Source: Festucalex cinctus
Lineage: Eukaryota; Chordata; Actinopteri; Syngnathiformes; Syngnathidae
DNA length: 64,000 bases
Direction of reading: 5' to 3'
NCBI RefSeq assembly: GCF_051991245.1
Contig: NC_135414.1
Coordinates: forward strand, 29,771,293-29,835,292
The notes beneath the pieces were generated by a model. The model was not told where the DNA came from, searched no databases, and saw nothing but the letters and a program-made list of their open reading frames with translations. The position numbers and the translations under genes were made by a program. Shown piece by piece: positions 58,801 to 64,000 of the stretch (its first letter is position 1; each line of letters starts with the position of its first letter).

Positions 58801-61644
58801 CATTGGTGAACACAGTATTGGAAGTCCTGAGCTGCAAGCAAAGACTGCAGTTTCTTTAAATGGACAACAAGGGGAGCCATTTCTCTATATCTGGTCAGCA
58901 CCCATTCCATCACTTGAACACTTGGCGAATCCAACTACAAAACAAACCATTATGCACACGTACACCCCTTTCAATTCAATGTTCACATCATTACAAACAG
59001 CTCTCCGTTTGAGCCAAATAACGGACAATACTAAATTTATACCAACAGTTAGCACGTCATATATTTCAGCAGTGGGTGTACCTAATGTTGTGTCCTGTGA
59101 GCGCACGGTTCGATTACCTTTCTTCAGGACGGACCCCGGCGAGCCCTGCAGGCCGTTGAGGGCCGCAGAGGGGCCGGGCCCGATGGCGGAGAGGTGCATC
59201 TTGGGAGGCGAGAGGATGTGAGGGGCGGTGCCGGGCGACGGCGAGAAGCGGAACAGGCTGCTGCTGTAGCTGGGGCGGCGGCCCTCGCGCCGGTTGCTGT
59301 CGATGGCGGCCTGGAGTTCGCCCGGGGAGCTCAGGCCCTTGCGTTCGCACTCGTACGGGTACAAATACTTCATGTACCTGGGAAACGAGACACAAATGTC
59401 CATTGCCTTGAGTTCAAATACATTGGAGGATATTACAGTTAACACTTGGAGTGTGCCTAAAAATTTTTTATTCTTATAAGAATCGCGATTCTCATTTAGT
59501 ACAATTCAGAATAGATTCTAAATGTCCTAAAATAAATTTTATGTAAAGTATTTTATACTGTCTTGCCGTTGTTTGTGTAGTGGAATGCTGTTCACATGTA
59601 CCCGATTTGGCCACTTGGGGACAGTGTGGTTCCGTGCGTTCTGATGCACAGTTAAGTTGTAGCCATATTAGAGAGTAGAAGGAAAGTCACGATCAAGTTA
59701 TGCCAATAAAAGTTGATTTTTTTTTTTTTTTTTTTTTTTTAGCAGGGTAGGAAGAGCATATGCCAGTGAGTAATGTTAAGATGCTTCTCCGTATACATTC
59801 CTGAAGTGTTTTATATGAATAGCCGTTCTTTTGAGGGATAAAAGTGCTATTTAGCATTTGCGAGTTAGACTGGAGTAGATTTTGACAATTATTTGCTCAT
59901 CTATAAAATATAAAAATCGTGAGACAGTCAGATTCCCACCCCTAGGTTAACACTGTGTGCTTTAACACTGCAGTATTATTAGTCCACAGCCTGCACTTTA
60001 TTTCTCCTTGCAGTAGTCCAGAAGTAAAAACAGGACAGCCTTGTTCTCCTCCATTGTTGGTACGAGAGGAGACTGAGGGCAGCGCTGCAGCCAAAATGAG
60101 ACTGCGGGGTACAAAACGTGCTGAGTGTTGTGCTGACGTCATGGAGTAAATGCAGAGTCACAGCTCCAGTGTTTTCTCTGCCATTAGAAGGCACGTTCAA
60201 ATGAACATGCAGTATTATGTATGCTGACTGCATCACGGCGGATCAATAAGGCGCTAAGCGCCCCCCGGCATCCATTAGATAGAGCTTGCGGAGCACATTA
60301 AAAATACATGAGGCTTCATTAGGGCATCCTTATTAGCGGACAGTGCGGCGTGTGACAGTCCATTCCGGCTTTTTCTGTACGTACGGCGGTGGCACCGACT
60401 GGAGCGTTTTCCGGCTTGAAGCTGTCACTCAAGCGGCTGCCTTAGTCCCGGTGAACTCTGAACCCAACCCAGTGGCATCAATAAATGGACAGGCCTCAAT
60501 CAACGTGATGTAATGGACTCGGGGGGATTGGACGTGAGAAGGGAGAGTGGCTTGGTGGAGGAGAGAAATGGATGGGGTGTTTAGGAAAACAAACGTGCTA
60601 GTGGCTCCATTGAGAAACACAGAGCAGGAGAGTCATACAGGATGTAGCCCGTGAGAACATTTGTTGAGCCAAACAAACAAACAAACAAACAAAAACACAG
60701 AGATGTTGCTTTATGAATATAATGAAAGCTGTAAACAGCAATGAATAGGCAGCGAATCCTCTGAATGTTTCAACGTTGACTTTGAAATCTGCACAATTAA
60801 TTTAGCATCGCCCGTCTGTCGAGGATGCTCCCGATTGGGAGTGTTTCTGAGTAGGAGCTAGTCACAGTACAGGTATCAAAGGCTTTTTTTTTTAAATTTT
60901 TATTAAACTGTTATTACAGACCTGTTTATCCACTTTTCTGTTGATGGTAGACGTCAGTGTAATTATTATTTTTTTTTTCAAAATTTTCCAAAAATCATTT
61001 AAATGATTATTGATCTTTTGACGCCATTGTCTTCCCATATTAAATGGTTTAGTTAAAAAAAAAAAAAGAAAAAAAAAAGCTTGTCCATTAATGTCAACCC
61101 TGTGTTTCGGATATCCTCTTCTCACTGGGGCACATTTATCCAAATTCCCTAATAGAAATCTGCCAAAGTCCGATCCTTTGGAATTCATCCAAAATGGCTG
61201 ATTCAAACGAAAACAAGACTTCTTCTTCAATTTTGGTTATGGCTCCTCGGGACGTTTTTGTTTGATAAACGTAGGATTAGATTAGTGGCCAAATGCATCT
61301 AATTTTTCAGGGATTGCTACTGATTGAGTTTTTTGGGGCACCTGAAACTGCAAAAAATGTAAGGTTTTGATCATGTTGAAGCCTCCCCAAATTTGATTCA
61401 TTGATATAAACATGAAATCACTTGACTGTAGAATGTGTTGTCGGCCATTTTGTGTCTTACTGCGTGCGAAGGGTGAATGCGGCGCTGGTGATGGAAGTGG
61501 GCAAGTTGAGTCCCTTGGTGATCTCTCTCCAGATCTTCTTGTTGATGACTTCCACCAGGCCTCCCTTCTCCGTCACCAGCTTGTAGAGCATGTACAGATC
61601 CAGCACTTGCTTGGCCATGATGGGGATACGGTTGACCGGGGTTC
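55841..61644 (-). CDS. ARID3-family DNA-binding protein (ARID3B/ARID3C-like), last five coding exons, 5' part missing
   Basis: ARID3 proteins bind AT-rich DNA through an extended ARID and act as nuclear transcription regulators. Exons in transcript order: 61461-61644, 59118-59377, 57298-57579, 57112-57204, 55841-56040; phases join. The first holds most of the ARID (GTPVNRIPIMAKQVLDLYML, KGGLVEVINKKIWREITKGL, TSITSAAFTLRTQ). The second has YMKYLYPYECERKGLSSPGE and AAIDSNRREGRRPSYSSSLF. The third and fourth hold the REKLES region (LEQLREKLET; EEQQRFMQQAFQHNLLAM; VSVEVNGTMYSG|TLFAQK), used for oligomerisation and matrix association. Residues such as MLYKLVTEKGG, KKIW and RRPSYSSSLF are ARID3B-like, while SSPGELQAAIDSN is ARID3C-like, so I do not choose. 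The N-terminus and start of the ARID lie beyond the right edge. Confidence 0.93.
56333..56610. repeat. long inverted repeat (arms ~95 bp) in an ARID3 intron
   Basis: The left arm (about 56333-56430) reads CCCAAAACTGCCAAAATCCA, AAATAAATAAATGACTAAAT, AAAGTGAAAATACAAACGGA, TATAAAAAATATAATT. The right arm (about 56519-56610) is its reverse complement with a few gaps and changes: AATTATATTTTTATATCCAT, TTTTCACTTTT, TTTAGTCATTTATTTATTTT, GAATTTTGGCAGTTTTGG. The spacer of about 90 bases contains (TA)n. The transcript could fold into a long hairpin. Confidence 0.85.
56590..56852 (-). mobile_element. third copy of the CTCATTTGCTCCCA element
   Basis: On the minus strand it starts AACTCATTTGTGCCCAAAAA and shares CTAGAGCATACAGAAGGC, GGCCAACAGATGGCAGCAGA and ATAAGAGATCAACCAGGGCC with the copy at 35262-35735. 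It abuts the right arm of the neighbouring inverted repeat. The TTAA border is degraded. Confidence 0.65.
56872..57080 (-). repeat. TAGTTTT-rich interspersed repeat, copy 2
   Basis: On the minus strand this copy shows GGATTATTATAGTTTTGCAA, TTTTCAGGGCAGTTCTGTTA and TTTAGTTATTTAAATAAATG in the same order as copy 1 (27916-28322). It ends 30 bases from ARID3 exon 57112-57204. Confidence 0.7.
59449..59944. mobile_element. teleost MITE-like repeat in an ARID3 intron
   Basis: Left side GTGTGCCTAAAAATTTTTTA, AGAATCGCGATTCTCATTTA and TTCAGAATAGATTCTAAATG; right side ATCGTGAGACAGTCAGATTC then CCACCCCTA. These phrases are typical of a short repeat found in many fish genomes. A T22 run lies at 59719-59740. 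The borders are approximate. Confidence 0.5.
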
Positions 61645-63147
61645 CTGGCGGACGAAAAAGCAGACTATGTCATCAAGAGGAAAACATATTCAACGCCATG
61701 TTTTTTCCCCACATTACCATATTAAAAACAAATAAAAAATTGTAATGATTACTGAGACTGCATTGGCCGAGGGTGGCAAGCAGGCCGGCATGTGTCCCGC
61801 ACGCCTGTTCAATTTGGCTTGAAAACATATTAGCCCAGTTAAAGGCAATCTGGCTTGACCTGGAAAAGGGGATTTCGCAAACAACACAAAGCCGAGCGGC
61901 TCGAGACTTTTGATACAGATGCATTAATCTCGTCAGCAGCTTATCTGCACTCAAGCTTGCAAGGGAGCGTGTGGCGAGCAGCGGGCGGGGTTAGAAATGG
62001 GAGCTGAAGGAGGGCGTCGTCAACGCCATTTCTTCTTTTCAATTCTTGACTCATTTTGTTATTTGATTGAAAACAATGAAATGGGACAGACACAACGCAA
62101 GTAAAAGCAATTGTCACGTCTTCCTCCGTCCGAGTCACACTTTTGTTCCTCTAAACAAGGGATGTCAAACACATTTTAGTCACATGGTTACAATATAGTT
62201 TCCTAAGAGGGCTATTTATGACTGAAAAGAATATAAGTATACAGCAGTGTTTCTCAATTACGTTCAATTACGCCGTCATGCATCACTATTTGTTGCGACG
62301 ATAAATAACATAATTTGTCCATACAATAGTTGTAAAAGACATACAAATTGATGTCGCACTATGTAACAGAATCATGGGACCGGGGGGGAGCAATGGTCTG
62401 AACATATTAAATCAAATCAAGCTTTATATAGCACATTTTATACATTTAAATGCCACTCACGGTGCTGAACAAAACATCCCTAATACAATTAAAAAAGAAA
62501 AAAAAACAGCCCCTCCTCCCCATATCTCCATGATCGTACCCACAAACCACAACAAAACCACCCACCCCTGCCCCTATACTAACTGCCTATGAGCTGTATG
62601 TGTCTAATCTGTACGTATACCGTATAGTTTACACAGTAGTCTGCTCGGGAGATGGGAGGAGCAAAATGGCCGCCCCGTGTCTTCAATGGCTTGCGCGGGC
62701 ATATATGGGCTATCGGCTATCCAGTCATATATTCAGATCAGTGGGGGGGAGTCACGGTAAACCGCTAATCTACGGGAAGCAGTGGGTGGAACCTGCAGGA
62801 TAGTCCAGTATAATGAAGCTCATTTAGAGGATTGCGGCAGTAAATCCACATACCCGAGGTGCACACACAGGGACGCTCGTATCCAGAGTTGCCCTGCCCG
62901 GTTAATTCCCGTCAATCCTTCAGCCCTTTAACCTGGAACTGGACTCATTAATGACTTTGGCAAATAGCGGCGATCAGGCCACCCAGATTAGCCCTGATTC
63001 ATTTAAGACACGTGCAAATGGACCTGCATCAGATCAGGAAGTCAAATTCAGAGCTGGACACTAGTTTCTGGCCAGGGACGGCAAACTGGCGGCTCACAGG
63101 CCGCACCACAAACTGAAATAGCACTCGGTTAATTGCCACTGGCCAGA

Positions 63148-63178
<31 letters not shown>

Positions 63179-63270
63179 GAAAGTATATATTTGTTTTGAA
63201 AAGAAGAGAAAAATAATTCAGAAGAATTTTTCAGAAACGCTGATAAACATTTAAACACTCAATGTTTTCC

Positions 63271-63306
<36 letters not shown>

Positions 63307-64000
63307 TAGTAAATGGGGGACGAAGTCCAGGGAAAAAAAACACGCAAATATGCAAATTCACAGGTGTCGAACTACTTATATGCATTAACTGTAGTTTTAA
63401 ATTGTAATATCACCATTCACCACTAGATAGCAGACATGTCTTAGTTGCGATTACACCAGATTTTATACTGGCCTATGCTACAACACAATTAGGCCTAATA
63501 TTTATTTATTCATTTATTTATTTATTTATTTTGTGGATTTGGAATGATATGCAGGACAAACTTAACATTTTGAGTGAGTTGATTTTGTAAAAAAAAAAAA
63601 AAAAAAAAAGCACAATAGTATTCCCTTTTTACAAGATTGTCACCATGTAAACACAATGTAATAATGTCGAAAATGTGAAACGCAAACTGAGCGCGAGGCT
63701 GGGCTCGCATTTGAGCACGTTGTAAAGGGAGCTCATGTTGACGACATGCCTGTTCACATGTCATGTGACGCGATGGCAATAAAGCATTTTCTGGCATTGC
63801 TCTTTCCTCATTCTAGACGTCAACAATGGGGCAGGTCATAGCGGGTACAAGCTCAATAGATTGAATGGGAGTCGGTTGTCAGGATGTAGAAAAAAAAAAT
63901 AGCACGTGTAAGATGTCAGATAGAAAACACGGAGAAAATGTAGAGCACTGGCAAAATGATCTGGTGGGGCAAAAGCCTGCTGCCATACAGGTGATGATGC
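61645..64000 (-). other. ARID3 intron, continuing past the window edge
   Basis: No exon for the N-terminal part of the ARID (the LFSFMQKR region) was found, so the next upstream exon lies beyond 64000. Fragments of repeats occur: GGGATGTCAAACACATTTTA near 62160, a GCTTTATATAGCACATTTTA repeat at about 62405-62560, and GGACGGCAAACTGGCGGCTC near 63077. A-runs lie at about 63148-63166 and 63275-63304. Confidence 0.5.

Noticed and set aside
59194..59442. Plus-strand frames across the ARID3 exon
   Set aside because: Antisense shadow of exon 59118-59377.
1..64000. CRISPR arrays, bacterial operons, rRNA genes, viral coding genes
   Set aside because: None seen on either strand; repeats found are tandem satellites, microsatellites and small eukaryotic mobile elements.

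Overview
This is a eukaryotic, vertebrate window. The genes are split into short exons with GT-AG introns. Four of the five translated exon sets match known vertebrate protein families, and the spacer is full of homopolymers, microsatellites and teleost-type interspersed repeats. Compact introns, a tRNA-like SINE with an (ATGG)n tail and many small terminal-inverted-repeat elements suggest a ray-finned fish, probably a percomorph. The species cannot be read from the sequence. All exon boundaries below were set by hand from splice sites and checked for reading-phase continuity.

Layout, left to right: (1) glo1 (lactoylglutathione lyase), + strand, six coding exons, 344-2950. (2) An unrecognised 191-residue coiled-coil protein gene, + strand, nine coding exons, 3400-6267, head-to-tail with glo1 and including one GC-AG intron. 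(3) hmbox1 (telomere-binding homeobox protein), + strand, a likely 5' noncoding exon ending at 7278 and eight coding exons 9182-12836; its first intron holds a tRNA-Gly(GCC) gene. (4) A convergent, repeat-rich interval 12837-20774 with the long hmbox1 3' region, a terminal-inverted-repeat element, and a tandem satellite interrupted by a SINE fragment. (5) kif13b (kinesin-3 motor), - strand, 37 coding exons between 50180 and 20775 encoding about 1741 residues: motor, FHA, stalk, tail and CAP-Gly. One exon is only 13 nt. (6) The 3' part of an ARID3-family transcription factor gene, - strand, 61644-55841, whose 5' exons lie beyond the right edge.

The genes do not form one pathway. glo1 detoxifies methylglyoxal, hmbox1 and the ARID3 gene are DNA-binding nuclear proteins, and kif13b is a microtubule cargo motor. 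The hmbox1/kif13b tail-to-tail pair matches the neighbouring HMBOX1 and KIF13B genes on human 8p, so it looks like conserved synteny.

Points worth a second look: the unrecognised gene, the kif13b microexon, an hmbox1 last exon whose family resemblance switches reading frame, a perfect 20-bp hairpin, a roughly 280-bp fold-back in an ARID3 intron, and several mobile elements with readable target-site duplications. I saw no CRISPR array, bacterial-type operon or virus.
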